Shown: positions 18,081 to 27,260, numbered from the stretch's first letter. The stretch: DNA of 64,000 bases from Gordonia jinghuaiqii (GCF_014041935.1 NZ_CP059491.1:2294001-2358000), one strand, 5' to 3'. Notes: generated by a model from the letters alone, not told the origin. Numbers and translations: made by a program.

Positions 18081-20026
18081 CCCGACCTGTGTCAGACGTC
18101 CGCTACCCCTTCAGCGCCGTTGTCGGACAGGAGCAGCTCAAGCTCGCGCTCATCCTGTCGGCCATCTCTCCCGGTATCGGCGGTGTGCTGATCCGCGGGG
18201 AGAAGGGGACGGCGAAGTCGACGATCGTGCGGGGACTCGGTCCGCTGCTCGGTCCGGACGAGGCCGGCGCGGAGACGGGTGAGACCGTCGGTCGTGTGGT
18301 CGAACTCCCGATCGGCGCCACCGAGGACCGGGTGATCGGGTCCCTGGACCTGACGTCGGTCCTGCGGGACGGGCGTGCCGAATTCACCCCGGGCCTGCTC
18401 GCGCAGGCGCACCGCGGCGTCCTCTACATCGACGAGGTCAACCTCCTCGCCGACCATCTCGTCGATGTGCTGCTCGACGCAGCCGCCGGCGGTCGTGTCA
18501 CCATCGAACGCGACGGTGTATCGCACACGCAGGCAGCAGATTTCGTACTCGTGGGCACCATGAATCCGGAAGAGGGGGAGCTGCGCCCGCAGCTGCTCGA
18601 CCGGTTCGGCCTCGCGGTGGACGTGGCCGCGGGCAAGGACATCGACGAACGAGTCGAGGTGGTGCGCCGGCGGATGGCGTTCGACGCCGACCCGGCGTCG
18701 TTCGCCGCAGCCTACGCCGACGCCGAAAATGCTCTGGCACAACGGATCTCGATTGCGCGCGGGACGGTCGGGACGGTGACCCTGCCGACGCGGGAGCTGC
18801 GCCGCATCGCCGGGATCTGCGCCCATCTCGACGTCGACGGCCTGCGCGGTGACATCGTCGTCGCACGGACCGCGGCCGCCCACGCAGCGTGGCGCGGCGC
18901 GGCAGAGGTGACCGACGACGACGTGCGTGCCGCCGTCGAACTCGCACTGCCGCATCGCAGGCGCCGCAACCCCTTTGACGAGTCCGGCCTCACCTCCGAC
19001 CAGCTCGACGACGCGATGTCGGCCGGCGACGATGCCGCCGGACCGGAGACTCCCGACGGTCCCGATGACGATCCCGGACCGCCCGATTCCGGACCGCCAG
19101 ACCCCGGACCGCCCGGCGGGGGACAGGACCGGAACGGCGAACCCGACGCATCCGATCCCGAGTCGGGCAGTGAGCCCGGCGGTCAGCCCCAGACCGCGCC
19201 CGGCCCGGCGTTCGGTCCGGCGTCGGCACCCACCGGCCGTCGATTCGCGACACTGCGGGTCGGGGGAGTCGGGGACGGTGATCCGGGACGGCGGTCGAAG
19301 GCGCGTAGCCGCCGCGGGCACACGACCCACGCCGTCGAGTTCGCCACCGACCGTCCGGTCCATCTGTTCGGCACGGTCCTCGCGGCCGCGGGACGCGCCG
19401 CGGGAGTGGACGGGCGCTCGCCCCTGCGAATCGCCGCACCCGACCTGCGTTCGGCGCAGCGGATCGGGCAGGAGTCCAATCTCGTCGTCTTCGTGGTGGA
19501 CCTGAGCGGCTCGATGACCGCGCGCCGCCGTCTCGCCGCGGTCTCCGAGCTGTGCGTGGAGATGCTGCGCGACTCCTACACACGGCGTGACCGGGTTGCG
19601 GTGGTGGTGGCACGTGGTGCCACGGCGACACTTGCTGTACCGCCGACCAAGTCGGTGGACGTCGCGGTGCGCCGTCTCGCGGAGATCCGGACCGGCGGGC
19701 GTACGCCGCTGGCCGAAGGACTGCTCCTCGCCGCCGACGTCGTCGAACGGCGCCGCCGCGCCGAACCGGATCGCCGGCCGCTCATCGTGGTCCTCTCCGA
19801 CGGGCGGGCGACCTCGGGCCCCGACGCGTCGAGCAGGGCGCGTGCGGCCGCCGGGGCCATCCGTCGCCGCGGCATCGAGTCCGTGGTGGTCGACTGCGAG
19901 CAGGGCATGGTCCGGCTCGGACTGGCCGCCGACCTCGCCGCCCACCTCGGCGGCCAGCTGATGACGATGGGTGAGCTGTCGGCGACCGCCCTGAAGTCCA
20001 CACCGCGGGCTCGCGGCGCCGCCTGA
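18077..20026 (+). CDS. Magnesium chelatase-like AAA+/VWA protein (ChlI-ChlD fusion, Rv2850c-like)
   Basis: A 649-residue fusion of an AAA+ ATPase and a von Willebrand A domain. The start is the GTG at 18077, four bases inside the preceding gene. The ATPase has Walker [10 protein letters not shown] (about 41-49), Walker [11 protein letters not shown] and sensor [19 protein letters not shown] Pro/Asp/Gly-rich linker (roughly 320-410) joins it to a VWA domain with the MIDAS motif DLSGSM near residue 475. Related proteins insert Mg or Co into tetrapyrroles together with a large ChlH/CobN subunit, which is not in the window. Adjacent cobO and cobB suggest a cobalt chelatase role, but this is inference. 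Confidence 0.88.
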   Translation: MTRPVSDVRYPFSAVVGQEQLKLALILSAISPGIGGVLIRGEKGTAKSTIVRGLGPLLGPDEAGAETGETVGRVVELPIGATEDRVIGSLDLTSVLRDGRAEFTPGLLAQAHRGVLYIDEVNLLADHLVDVLLDAAAGGRVTIERDGVSHTQAADFVLVGTMNPEEGELRPQLLDRFGLAVDVAAGKDIDERVEVVRRRMAFDADPASFAAAYADAENALAQRISIARGTVGTVTLPTRELRRIAGICAHLDVDGLRGDIVVARTAAAHAAWRGAAEVTDDDVRAAVELALPHRRRRNPFDESGLTSDQLDDAMSAGDDAAGPETPDGPDDDPGPPDSGPPDPGPPGGGQDRNGEPDASDPESGSEPGGQPQTAPGPAFGPASAPTGRRFATLRVGGVGDGDPGRRSKARSRRGHTTHAVEFATDRPVHLFGTVLAAAGRAAGVDGRSPLRIAAPDLRSAQRIGQESNLVVFVVDLSGSMTARRRLAAVSELCVEMLRDSYTRRDRVAVVVARGATATLAVPPTKSVDVAVRRLAEIRTGGRTPLAEGLLLAADVVERRRRAEPDRRPLIVVLSDGRATSGPDASSRARAAAGAIRRRGIESVVVDCEQGMVRLGLAADLAAHLGGQLMTMGELSATALKSTPRARGAA

Positions 20027-20061
20027 TCTGTCCGCGCCGGTGACCCATAAGGAGAAGGCCA

Positions 20062-20679
20062 GTGCCGCAAGGAGTTCCATCGACCGTTCCCGACGACGGC
20101 CTGACCACACGGCAGCGCCGTAACCAGCCTGTGCTCGCGGTGCACACCGGCGACGGCAAGGGTAAGTCGACCGCCGCGTTCGGCATGGCCATGCGGGCGT
20201 GGAATGCAGGTATGCGGGTGGCGGTCTTCCAGTTCGTCAAGAGCGCCAAGTGGAAGGTCGGGGAAGAGTCGGCGATGCTGGCCCTGGGGCAACTGCACGC
20301 CGACACCGGGGCCGGTGGTCCGGTCGAGTGGCACAAGATGGGGCAGGGGTGGTCGTGGTTGCGCGCGAACACCGAGCACGCCGAGGACCATGCCGCCGCC
20401 GCGCAGGCCGGCTGGGCCGAGATCGCCCGGCGACTCGCCGCCGACGAACACGACTTCTACGTCCTCGACGAGTTCACCTATCCGCTCGACTGGGGCTGGG
20501 TGGACACCGCCGAGGTCGTCGACATCCTCGCCCGGCGGCCCGGACGCCAGCACGTCGTCATCACGGGCAGGCGCGCTCCGCAGAAGTTGATCGACGCGGC
20601 CGATCTGGTCACCGAGATGGGTAAGGTCGCACACCCGATGGACGCCGGCCGTAAGGGGCAGAAGGGGATCGAGTGGTGA
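20062..20679 (+). CDS. cobO: Cob(I)yrinic acid a,c-diamide adenosyltransferase CobO
   Basis: Transfers the 5'-deoxyadenosyl group of ATP to the cobalt of reduced corrinoids. The 205-residue protein has the P-loop HTGDGKGKSTAAFGMAMRAW (phosphate-binding GxGKGKS) and the family segments FVKSAKWKVGEE and VLDEFTYPLDWGW. The GTG start at 20062 is preceded by an AAGGAGAAGG ribosome binding site. The stop overlaps the cobB start. This is the CobA/CobO/BtuR type rather than the PduO type. Confidence 0.96.
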   Translation: MPQGVPSTVPDDGLTTRQRRNQPVLAVHTGDGKGKSTAAFGMAMRAWNAGMRVAVFQFVKSAKWKVGEESAMLALGQLHADTGAGGPVEWHKMGQGWSWLRANTEHAEDHAAAAQAGWAEIARRLAADEHDFYVLDEFTYPLDWGWVDTAEVVDILARRPGRQHVVITGRRAPQKLIDAADLVTEMGKVAHPMDAGRKGQKGIEW

Positions 20680-22133
20680 CTGCCACCCCGGCGATCGTGA
20701 TCGCCGCACCGTCGTCGGGCAGCGGAAAGACGACGGTGACGACCGGTCTCATCGGGGCGCTGCGCGCCGCCGGGCATCGGGTGGCGCCCTTCAAGGTGGG
20801 CCCGGATTACATCGATCCTGGCTATCACGCCGTCGCGGCGCGCCGTCCGGGCCGCAACCTCGATCCGAACCTGGTGGGAGCCGACGCGATCGGTCCGCTC
20901 TTCGCGCACGGTGCGGCCGGGGCCGACATCGCCGTCGTCGAAGGTGTGATGGGTCTGTTCGACGGACGGATTCGCGAGCAGGACGACGGCGACGCGGCGG
21001 CACTGGGTGTCGGTTCGACGGCCCACGTGGCGTCGATCATCGGCGCGCCGGTGGTGCTCGTCGTCGACGCCGCGGGCCACAGCCAGTCGATGGCCGCGGT
21101 GTTGCACGGCTTCCTGTCCTACGACTCGTCGGTCCGCATCGCCGGGGTGATCCTCAACCGCGTCGGGTCGGCCCGGCACGAGATGGTGCTGCGGCAGGCG
21201 TGCGGACGCGTGGGGCTGCCGGTCTTCGGTGTCGTGCGGCGAGACGCGTCGCTGACCGTCCCGTCCCGTCACCTCGGGCTGATCCCGGCCGCCGAACGCA
21301 GCGCCGACGCGGTGGCCGCGGTGGAGGCGATGACCAGCCATCTCGCGGGTGTGCTGGATCTGGCGGCCATCGTGGCCGCCGCCCGGCAACGGACCACGCC
21401 CGACGCCGTCCCGTGGTCGGCCGCCGACGCCGTCGCCCCGTATGTCGATTCAAGCGGGTCGGGCTCGGGGCGGCCGGTCATCGCGGTGGCCGGCGGTGCG
21501 GCCTTCACGTTCGGTTACGCCGAACACACCGAGATGTTGGAGGCCGCCGGTGCGCGGGTCGTGTCCTTCGACCCGCTCGCCGACCCGCTCCCGCCGGGTG
21601 CCGCGGGCGTGGTCATCGGCGGCGGTTTCCCCGAGGAGCACGCCGAGGCGCTCGCCGCCAACGACGCCCTGCGGACCGGCCTGCGTGGGCATGCGGCCGC
21701 CGGTCGGCCGATCCACGCCGAATGCGCCGGCCTGTTGTACCTGTGTGCCCATCTCGACGGTCACCGGATGAGCGGGGTGCTCGACTCCGACGGTCACTTC
21801 GGGCCCCGGCTGACCCTGGGCTACCGGGATGCGGTGGCCGTCGGCGACTCCGTGCTGTTCCGGGCCGGTGAACGGGTGACCGGCCACGAGTTCCACCGCA
21901 GCGGGGTGAGTCAGGGGCACGCGCCGCCGGCTTGGGCCTGGCGAGACGCATCAGGGAAGCCCTCGACGCATGGTGTGACGACGCCCGCCGTGCATGCGTC
22001 CTACCTGCACCTGCACCCGGTGGCGATACCGCAAGCACTGTGCCGCTTCGTGTCCCGGTCCGCCGAGGCCGGCGCCCGGGCCGCGATGCCCATGGCCTCG
22101 GCAGCCACCGCCGACCCGACGGAGACGTTATGA
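20673..22133 (+). CDS. cobB: Cobyrinic acid a,c-diamide synthase CobB
   Basis: Amidates cobyrinic acid (or hydrogenobyrinic acid) at carboxyls a and c using glutamine and ATP. The 486-residue protein has the P-loop APSSGSGKTTVTTG, the substrate region APFKVGPDYIDPGYH, and a C-terminal glutamine amidotransferase domain with nucleophile Cys in PIHAECAGLLYL. Two consecutive GTG codons (20673, 20676) could start translation; both overlap cobO. Its TGA overlaps the ATG of the DosS-like kinase (ATGA), which is an unusual coupling of corrinoid synthesis with a sensor kinase. Confidence 0.95.
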   Translation: MVTATPAIVIAAPSSGSGKTTVTTGLIGALRAAGHRVAPFKVGPDYIDPGYHAVAARRPGRNLDPNLVGADAIGPLFAHGAAGADIAVVEGVMGLFDGRIREQDDGDAAALGVGSTAHVASIIGAPVVLVVDAAGHSQSMAAVLHGFLSYDSSVRIAGVILNRVGSARHEMVLRQACGRVGLPVFGVVRRDASLTVPSRHLGLIPAAERSADAVAAVEAMTSHLAGVLDLAAIVAAARQRTTPDAVPWSAADAVAPYVDSSGSGSGRPVIAVAGGAAFTFGYAEHTEMLEAAGARVVSFDPLADPLPPGAAGVVIGGGFPEEHAEALAANDALRTGLRGHAAAGRPIHAECAGLLYLCAHLDGHRMSGVLDSDGHFGPRLTLGYRDAVAVGDSVLFRAGERVTGHEFHRSGVSQGHAPPAWAWRDASGKPSTHGVTTPAVHASYLHLHPVAIPQALCRFVSRSAEAGARAAMPMASAATADPTETL

Positions 22134-23779
22134 TGCCCACCCGGAGACTGCGTGAAACCCTCGACGCGCTCGCCACGCACGGCGCCGACGACCCGGCACT
22201 GCTGCGCGAACTCCTCGAAGCCGTGCTCGTCGTCGGGCAGGGCGTCGAGCTCGACCGCGCCCTTCAGCGCATCGTCGAGGTCGCGGCGGGTCTGGTGGAT
22301 GCGCAGTACGGTGCGCTCGGCGTGCGCGGCCCCGACGGCGGGCTCAGCGAGTTCGTCCACATCGGCATCACCGACACGCAGCGGGCCACGATGGGGCATC
22401 TCCCGGTGGGCCGCGGCGTGCTGGGCCTGCTCATCGACGACCCGCGACTGCACCGCATCCACGACCTGGGAGCACACCCCACCTCGGTCGGCTTCCCGCC
22501 GAATCATCCACCGATGCACACCTTCCTCGGCGCACCGATCCTCGTTCGCGGCGAGGTGTTCGGCAGCATCTACCTGACCGAGAAGCGCTCGGCCGAGGAC
22601 TTCTCGGAGGTCGACGAGACCGTCGTCGCCGTGCTCGCGGTCGCCGCCGGGATCGCGATCGACAACGCGGGCCTGTTCGAGCGGGCACGCACCCGGCATC
22701 GCTGGATGCAGGTGCTCGCACGTCGTGGATCGGAGCCTCTCGCCGGGATCGCGTTGTCCGACACCATGTCCCGCATGTGCGCCGACGTCGCCGATCTGGT
22801 CGGTGCGGTAGATGTATATCTGATCACCGAGCTCGACGGCGAGGTGGAGTTGCGCGGCCACACCGGTGACCGCGTCGACATCGACAGTTTCACGCCACCC
22901 GAGGTGACCGCCCTGACGGTGCAGCGCTCCGGACAGATCGCCCCGTCGCTGATCCGTCGTGGTGCGCGGTGGACCTCGGTGCAGCCGCTGCTGCGCGCGT
23001 CCGGGGCGTTCGGCTGGATGCTGATCACCCACCGCAACCGGCCGCACTGGGACGTGGAGGAGATCGCCGGGCTCGCCGGCGTCGCCGAGGTCGCCTCGCT
23101 GGCGGTCGTGTACGCCGAGCAGCAGCAGATCGCGCGGGACCTCGAAGTTCTCGAGGACCGGCACCGCATCGCCCGCGACCTCCACGATCATGTGATCCAG
23201 CGGCTGTTCGCGGTGGGGATGTCGGTGCAGACACTGCTCGCCGGATCGACCGATCCCGTCGCCGCGACCGCGCGACTCGAGCAGATCATGACCGACCTCG
23301 ACCGCACGATCGCGCAGATCCGCACCTCGATCTTCGACCTCCAGACGGCCTCGGGAGAGGAAGACGGTTCGACCCTGCGCAGGCGCGTGCTCGACATCGT
23401 CTCCGAGCTCTCCGGACATGCGTCGGTCTCCCCGAGCGTGGTGTTCGACGGGCCGGTCGACACCGTGGTTCCGGACACGCTCGGACCGCACATCGACGCG
23501 GTGCTGCGTGAAGGACTGAGCAACGCCCTGCGGCACGCGCGCGCCGAGAGCATCGCCGTCTCGGTGAGCGCCGACGACGTGCTGACCGTCGAGATCGCCG
23601 ACGACGGCATCGGCATCGGCACCGATGTGACCTACCGCGGGCTGGAGAACCTCACGCGGCGCGCAGAGGAGTGCGACGGCACCTTCAGCGTCGACACCCG
23701 CCCCCGGAAGAACCGCGAGGGCCGTGCCCGCGGCGACGGCGGCACCACCCTGACCTGGTCGGTGCCTCTCATCGGATGA
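22130..23779 (+). CDS. DosS/DevS-like GAF-domain sensor histidine kinase
   Basis: A 549-residue soluble kinase with two GAF domains (about 35-200 and 210-345), a HisKA_3 dimerisation helix and an HATPase domain. GAF-A retains PPMHTFLGAP; His130 aligns by eye with the heme ligand of M. tuberculosis DosS/DosT. The phosphoacceptor is His352 in RIARDLHDHVIQRLF, and the ATP lid region is EIADDGIGIG. DosS family kinases sense O2, NO and CO through heme. The gene starts inside the cobB stop and is followed 21 bases later by a convergent DosR-like regulator, its likely partner. Heme binding is inferred. Confidence 0.87.
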   Translation: MMPTRRLRETLDALATHGADDPALLRELLEAVLVVGQGVELDRALQRIVEVAAGLVDAQYGALGVRGPDGGLSEFVHIGITDTQRATMGHLPVGRGVLGLLIDDPRLHRIHDLGAHPTSVGFPPNHPPMHTFLGAPILVRGEVFGSIYLTEKRSAEDFSEVDETVVAVLAVAAGIAIDNAGLFERARTRHRWMQVLARRGSEPLAGIALSDTMSRMCADVADLVGAVDVYLITELDGEVELRGHTGDRVDIDSFTPPEVTALTVQRSGQIAPSLIRRGARWTSVQPLLRASGAFGWMLITHRNRPHWDVEEIAGLAGVAEVASLAVVYAEQQQIARDLEVLEDRHRIARDLHDHVIQRLFAVGMSVQTLLAGSTDPVAATARLEQIMTDLDRTIAQIRTSIFDLQTASGEEDGSTLRRRVLDIVSELSGHASVSPSVVFDGPVDTVVPDTLGPHIDAVLREGLSNALRHARAESIAVSVSADDVLTVEIADDGIGIGTDVTYRGLENLTRRAEECDGTFSVDTRPRKNREGRARGDGGTTLTWSVPLIG

Positions 23780-23800
23780 GGGCGGGGTGAGCCGGCGTAC

Positions 23801-24475
23801 CTACTGGTTCCTGCCCTCGTGCAGCTTGGCGGCCATCACCGCGACCTGGGTGCGGCGCTGCATGTCGAGCTTGCCGAGGATGCGCGACACATAGTTCTTG
23901 ATCGTCTTCTCCGCCAAGAACATCCGCTCGGCGATCTGGCGATTGGTCAAGCCCTCGCCGATGAGCGCGAACACCTCGCGCTCCTGATGTGTCAGCTCGG
24001 CGAGCGGATCCGCGGTCTGCTTGCCGTCGCGCAGCTTGGCGAGCAGGGCGGCGGTGGAACGGTCGTCGAGCAGTGAGCCGCCGCGTCCCACGGTGCGGAC
24101 GGCGGCGACCAGGTTGTGCCCGAGGATCTGCTTGAGCACGAAGCCCGACGCCCCGGCGAGGACCGCGGCTAGCAGGGCGTCGTCGTCGGCGTAACTGGTG
24201 AGCATCAGACATTTGACGGTCGGTTCGGCGGCCCGCACGTCGCGGCACAACTCCACGCCGTTGCCGTCGGGGAGCCGCACGTCGAGCACCGCGACATCGG
24301 GCTTGGACGCCAGGATTCCGACGAGCGCCTCACCCGCCGACGCCGCCTCGCCGACGACCTCGATGTCGCCGGCTGTGCCCAGCAGGTCGCGTAGACCGCG
24401 CCGGACGAGTTCGTGGTCATCGACGAGATAGGCGCGGACCGGAGTGCTCGCGGGCTGGGCCGGATCGGGGGACAT
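23801..24475 (-). CDS. DosR/DevR-like response regulator (NarL/LuxR family)
   Basis: A 224-residue response regulator. The receiver has the acidic pocket VDDHE, phospho-acceptor Asp65 in [18 protein letters not shown] and Lys115 in [10 protein letters not shown]. The C-terminal helix-turn-helix (about 155-215) reads [20 protein letters not shown] and [17 protein letters not shown], very close to DosR of M. tuberculosis, where the same DVRLPDGNG and MFLAEKT-KNYVSR segments occur. The start is the ATG at 24475; the open frame beyond it runs through the opposite gene and is not coding. Divergent from the desaturase gene, which is a candidate target. Confidence 0.9.
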   Translation of the reverse strand: MSPDPAQPASTPVRAYLVDDHELVRRGLRDLLGTAGDIEVVGEAASAGEALVGILASKPDVAVLDVRLPDGNGVELCRDVRAAEPTVKCLMLTSYADDDALLAAVLAGASGFVLKQILGHNLVAAVRTVGRGGSLLDDRSTAALLAKLRDGKQTADPLAELTHQEREVFALIGEGLTNRQIAERMFLAEKTIKNYVSRILGKLDMQRRTQVAVMAAKLHEGRNQ

Positions 24476-24500
24476 GGGTCGAAAATACACCTGCCCGCCG

Positions 24501-24533
24501 GGGACGTCGGGCCGGGACAACACCCGACGTCGG
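24501..24533. promoter_or_regulatory. Inverted repeat in the dosR-like/desA divergent promoter region
   Basis: GACGTCGGG (24503-24511) and CCCGACGTC (24523-24531) form a perfect 9-bp inverted repeat with an 11-base spacer; the GACGTCGG core also recurs as a direct repeat 23 bases apart. The segment GGGACGTCGGGCC at 24501-24513 resembles a half-degenerate DosR box. A second weaker match, GCGGGACCTTGGCCTC, lies at 24545-24560. Confidence 0.45.
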
Positions 24534-24628
24534 ACCCACCGGATGCGGGACCTTGGCCTCACGAGCACGCCGGCGCCGGCGAGGAGACTTGTCTCCCGAC
24601 GCACTTCCACGCAAGACCAGGAGATCAT

Positions 24629-25639
24629 GTGACCACCCTCATCGGACCACCCGAACTGCGGAACGCCGAACTGGGCCACGGCGCGATGACCGGCGCGGAC
24701 CTGCTGCGCGAACTGCTGCCGGTCTGCGAGACCGAGGTCGAGCGGCACATGAAGATGACCCGGGACTGGCACCCGCACGACTACGTGCCGTGGGACGACG
24801 GACGCAACTTCGCCGCACTCGGCGGCGACGACTGGGACCCGTCGCAGTCGCAGCTGTCCGACGTCGCCAAGGCCGCCATGATCACCAACCTGCTCACCGA
24901 GGACAACCTGCCGTCGTACCACCGGGTGATCGCCGACAACTTCGGCCTCGACGACGCGTGGGGCTGGTGGGTGGGCCGCTGGACCGCCGAGGAGAACCGC
25001 CACTCGGTGGTCATGCGCGACTACCTCGTGGTGACCCGCGGCGTCGACCCGGTGGAACTCGAGGAACTGCGCATGCAGCACATGACCTCGGGATTCAATC
25101 CGCTTCCCGAGGACGACGGTCAGCGTGACCACAGCTTCGACATGCTCTTCGCGGTCGCCTACGTCAGCTTCCAGGAACTCGCCACCCGTGTCTCGCACCG
25201 CAACACAGGCAAGGCATGCGGCGACCCGATCGCCGACAAGATGCTGCAGCGCGTCGCCGCCGACGAGAACCTGCACATGCTCTTCTACCGCAACATCGTC
25301 GCCGGGGCGCTCGACCTCGTGCCCGACCAGGCGATGGCCGCGATCTATGCGATCGTCTCCAACTTCCAGATGCCCGGGGCGACCATGCCGAACTTCCGGC
25401 GCAACGCGGTACTCATCGCCAAGGGCGGCATCTACGATCTGCCGCAACACATGTCGGACGTGGTGATGCCGGTGCTGCGCAAGTGGCGGATCTTCGAGCG
25501 GGAGGACTTCGGCCCGCTGGGGGAGCACTACCGCGAACTCCTCGCCGACTTCCTCGGTCAGATGGACATCAAGGTGCGCAAGTTCGAGGAGTCGCGCGAG
25601 CGAGCCCTGCAACGGCAGAAGGCGAAGGGACTGGCATGA
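24629..25639 (+). CDS. desA: Acyl-[acyl-carrier-protein] desaturase DesA (diiron)
   Basis: Soluble ferritin-like diiron desaturase introducing a double bond into acyl-ACP; in mycobacteria DesA1/DesA2 feed mycolic acid synthesis. The 336-residue length matches DesA1. Iron ligands appear as Glu in [15 protein letters not shown] and DENLH. The GTG start at 24629 follows AGGAGATC; upstream codons in frame look non-coding. The stop overlaps the next small gene (ATGA). It diverges from the DosR-like regulator with a shared 153-base control region, so regulation by that system under hypoxia is a reasonable inference. Confidence 0.9.
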   Translation: MTTLIGPPELRNAELGHGAMTGADLLRELLPVCETEVERHMKMTRDWHPHDYVPWDDGRNFAALGGDDWDPSQSQLSDVAKAAMITNLLTEDNLPSYHRVIADNFGLDDAWGWWVGRWTAEENRHSVVMRDYLVVTRGVDPVELEELRMQHMTSGFNPLPEDDGQRDHSFDMLFAVAYVSFQELATRVSHRNTGKACGDPIADKMLQRVAADENLHMLFYRNIVAGALDLVPDQAMAAIYAIVSNFQMPGATMPNFRRNAVLIAKGGIYDLPQHMSDVVMPVLRKWRIFEREDFGPLGEHYRELLADFLGQMDIKVRKFEESRERALQRQKAKGLA

Positions 25640-25908
25640 CCCTCACCGAACCGGCCCTCACCGAACCGGCCGGGCGAACCGCGCTGCGCGCCGACTTCTC
25701 CACCGCGATCGCGATGGCCGAGGCCGCGGCCGATCACAACCCGTCGTGGTGGAACGAGATCCGGGTCAACGCCGACGATGCGCTCGCGGCCGCCTATTGC
25801 AGCTCGCAGTTGCTCGGTGCGCTCCTCGAAGCCGCCGCACACCGCCTCGGGGTGCCCGCCGCCGACGTCTGGGCACACATCCGCGCGACAGGCGAACTGC
25901 CGCTCTAG
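25636..25908 (+). CDS. Small hypothetical protein co-translated with desA
   Basis: A 90-residue protein that I do not recognise. It begins in the desA stop codon (ATGA), so it is almost certainly co-translated. The N-terminus contains an exact 15-base tandem duplication (25642-25656 and 25657-25671) encoding LTEPA twice. The remainder is predicted helical with no membrane segment or signal peptide, and contains SWWNEI and a C-terminal [14 protein letters not shown] role with the desaturase, for example as partner or regulator, is possible from coupling only. Confidence 0.65.
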   Translation: MTLTEPALTEPAGRTALRADFSTAIAMAEAAADHNPSWWNEIRVNADDALAAAYCSSQLLGALLEAAAHRLGVPAADVWAHIRATGELPL

Positions 25909-25937
25909 GTCGGGGGCGCTGTAGGTCGGGGGCGCTG
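25906..25937. repeat. 16-bp perfect tandem duplication before cysG
   Basis: TAGGTCGGGGGCGCTG occurs twice head to tail (25906-25921, 25922-25937). The first copy begins with the stop codon of the preceding small gene and the second ends just before the candidate cysG -10 element. Confidence 0.9.
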
Positions 25938-25941
25938 CCGG

Positions 25942-25947
25942 TAGTCT
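25942..25947 (+). promoter_or_regulatory. Candidate -10 element (TAGTCT) for cysG
   Basis: TAGTCT matches TANNNT and ends eight bases before the ATG at 25956. Transcription would begin within two bases of the start codon, and no ribosome binding site is seen, so a leaderless message is likely. Confidence 0.4.
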
Positions 25948-25955
25948 CTGCTCCC

Positions 25956-27200
25956 ATGTCCGCGCCTGAGTCCACGCCCGATGCCGACCCCCGTACCGCC
26001 GGGGTGGGGCACTATCTGGTCGGCCTCGATCTCGAGGGCCGCAAGGTCGTCGTGGTGGGCGGCGGGTCCGTGGCGCAGCGACGCCTGCCCAACCTCGTCG
26101 CGGCCGGTGCCGACGTGCACGTCATCGCGGTCGACCCGACACCCGCGGTCGAGTCCTTCCCGGGCCTCAGCGTCGCCCGGCGCCGTTACGCCGCAGGCGA
26201 TCTCGAGGGCGCCTGGTACGTGATGGCCTGCACCGACGACCCCGAGGTGAACGCCGCCGTCGTCGCCGAGGCAGAAAGCCGCCACACGTTCTGCGTGCGT
26301 GCCGACGACGCCCGATACGGCACCGCGGTCACCCCCGCATCCGGGCGCTACCGCGATGTGCAGTTCGGCGTCCTCGCCGGCGGCGACCACAAGCTGTCGG
26401 CGTCCCTGCGCGCCGCGATCAGCCGCGCCCTCGCCGACGGCTCGCTGGCCGTTGACGACGCCGCCCCCCATGCCGCCGGTGTCGCACTCGTCGGCGGCGG
26501 TCCCGGCGATCCCGACCTCATCACCGTGCGCGGACAGCGGCTTCTCGCCGAGGCCGACGTCGTCGTCGCCGACCGTCTCGCCCCGCCCGCGCTGCTCGCC
26601 GAACTGGGCCCGCAGGTCGAAATCATCGACGCCGCGAAGGTGCCCTACGGCCGCGCGATGAAGCAGGAGGCGATCAACGACGTCCTCGTCGAGAAGGCGA
26701 AGGAGGGCAAGTTCGTCGTCCGGCTCAAGGGCGGTGACCCCTATGTCTACGGGCGCGGTTTCGAGGAGCTGCAGGCGTGCGTGGCCGCCGGGGTGCCGGT
26801 GACCGTCGTGCCCGGCATCAGCAGCTCGATCGCGGCCCCGGCCGCGGCGGGCATCCCGGTGACCCACCGCGGTGTGACACATGAGGTGGTCATCGCCTCC
26901 GGGCATGTGCCGCCGGGCCACCCCGACTCGCTGATCGACTGGTCGGCGATGGGCAGGTTGCGCGGCACGCTGGTGCTGATGATGGCAGTCGAACGCGTCG
27001 AGGTCTTCGCCGACGCGCTACTCGAAGGCGGTCGTCCCGCCGACACCCCGGTCGCCATGATCGAGAACGGGTCGCTGCCCACCCAGCGACTGCTGCGGAC
27101 CGACCTCGCGCACGCCGGCGCGGTTGCCGACGCCGAGGGACTGCGGCCGCCGGCCATCGTCGTCATCGGCGACGTGGCGGCCTTCACCGAAGGGTCCTGA
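25956..27200 (+). CDS. cysG: Siroheme synthase, CysG-type (precorrin-2 dehydrogenase + uroporphyrinogen-III methyltransferase)
   Basis: A 414-residue bifunctional enzyme making precorrin-2 and siroheme. The N-terminal part (about 1-165) is a Rossmann-type dehydrogenase/ferrochelatase with VVVVGGGSVAQRRL. The C-terminal part (about 170-414) is a SAM-dependent uroporphyrinogen-III C-methyltransferase with VALVGGGPGDPDLITVRG, RLKGGDPYVYGRG and VPVTVVPGISS. Order cobO-cobB-...-cysG-efpA matches Rv2849c-Rv2846c, apart from the inserted DosRS-like and desaturase genes. Precorrin-2 links this gene to cobalamin synthesis as well as to sulfite and nitrite reductase cofactor. Confidence 0.94.
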   Translation: MSAPESTPDADPRTAGVGHYLVGLDLEGRKVVVVGGGSVAQRRLPNLVAAGADVHVIAVDPTPAVESFPGLSVARRRYAAGDLEGAWYVMACTDDPEVNAAVVAEAESRHTFCVRADDARYGTAVTPASGRYRDVQFGVLAGGDHKLSASLRAAISRALADGSLAVDDAAPHAAGVALVGGGPGDPDLITVRGQRLLAEADVVVADRLAPPALLAELGPQVEIIDAAKVPYGRAMKQEAINDVLVEKAKEGKFVVRLKGGDPYVYGRGFEELQACVAAGVPVTVVPGISSSIAAPAAAGIPVTHRGVTHEVVIASGHVPPGHPDSLIDWSAMGRLRGTLVLMMAVERVEVFADALLEGGRPADTPVAMIENGSLPTQRLLRTDLAHAGAVADAEGLRPPAIVVIGDVAAFTEGS

Positions 27201-27208
27201 CCGCGGGC

Positions 27209-27228
27209 ATGCCAACGGGGATTGGCAT
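27209..27228. promoter_or_regulatory. Candidate operator palindrome upstream of efpA
   Basis: ATGCCAACGGGGATTGGCAT: seven-base arms ATGCCAA and TTGGCAT around a six-base spacer. It lies 32 bases before the efpA start and just upstream of a possible -10 (TACCGT, 27247-27252). The arrangement suits a dimeric repressor or activator; none has been identified here. Confidence 0.5.
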
Positions 27229-27260
27229 GTCGAAGTGGTGGGCCGGTACCGTCGAAACCT

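Noticed and set aside
27222..27260. TTG start for efpA at 27222
   Set aside because: It would begin inside the operator palindrome and add non-conserved residues; the ATG at 27261 fits better.
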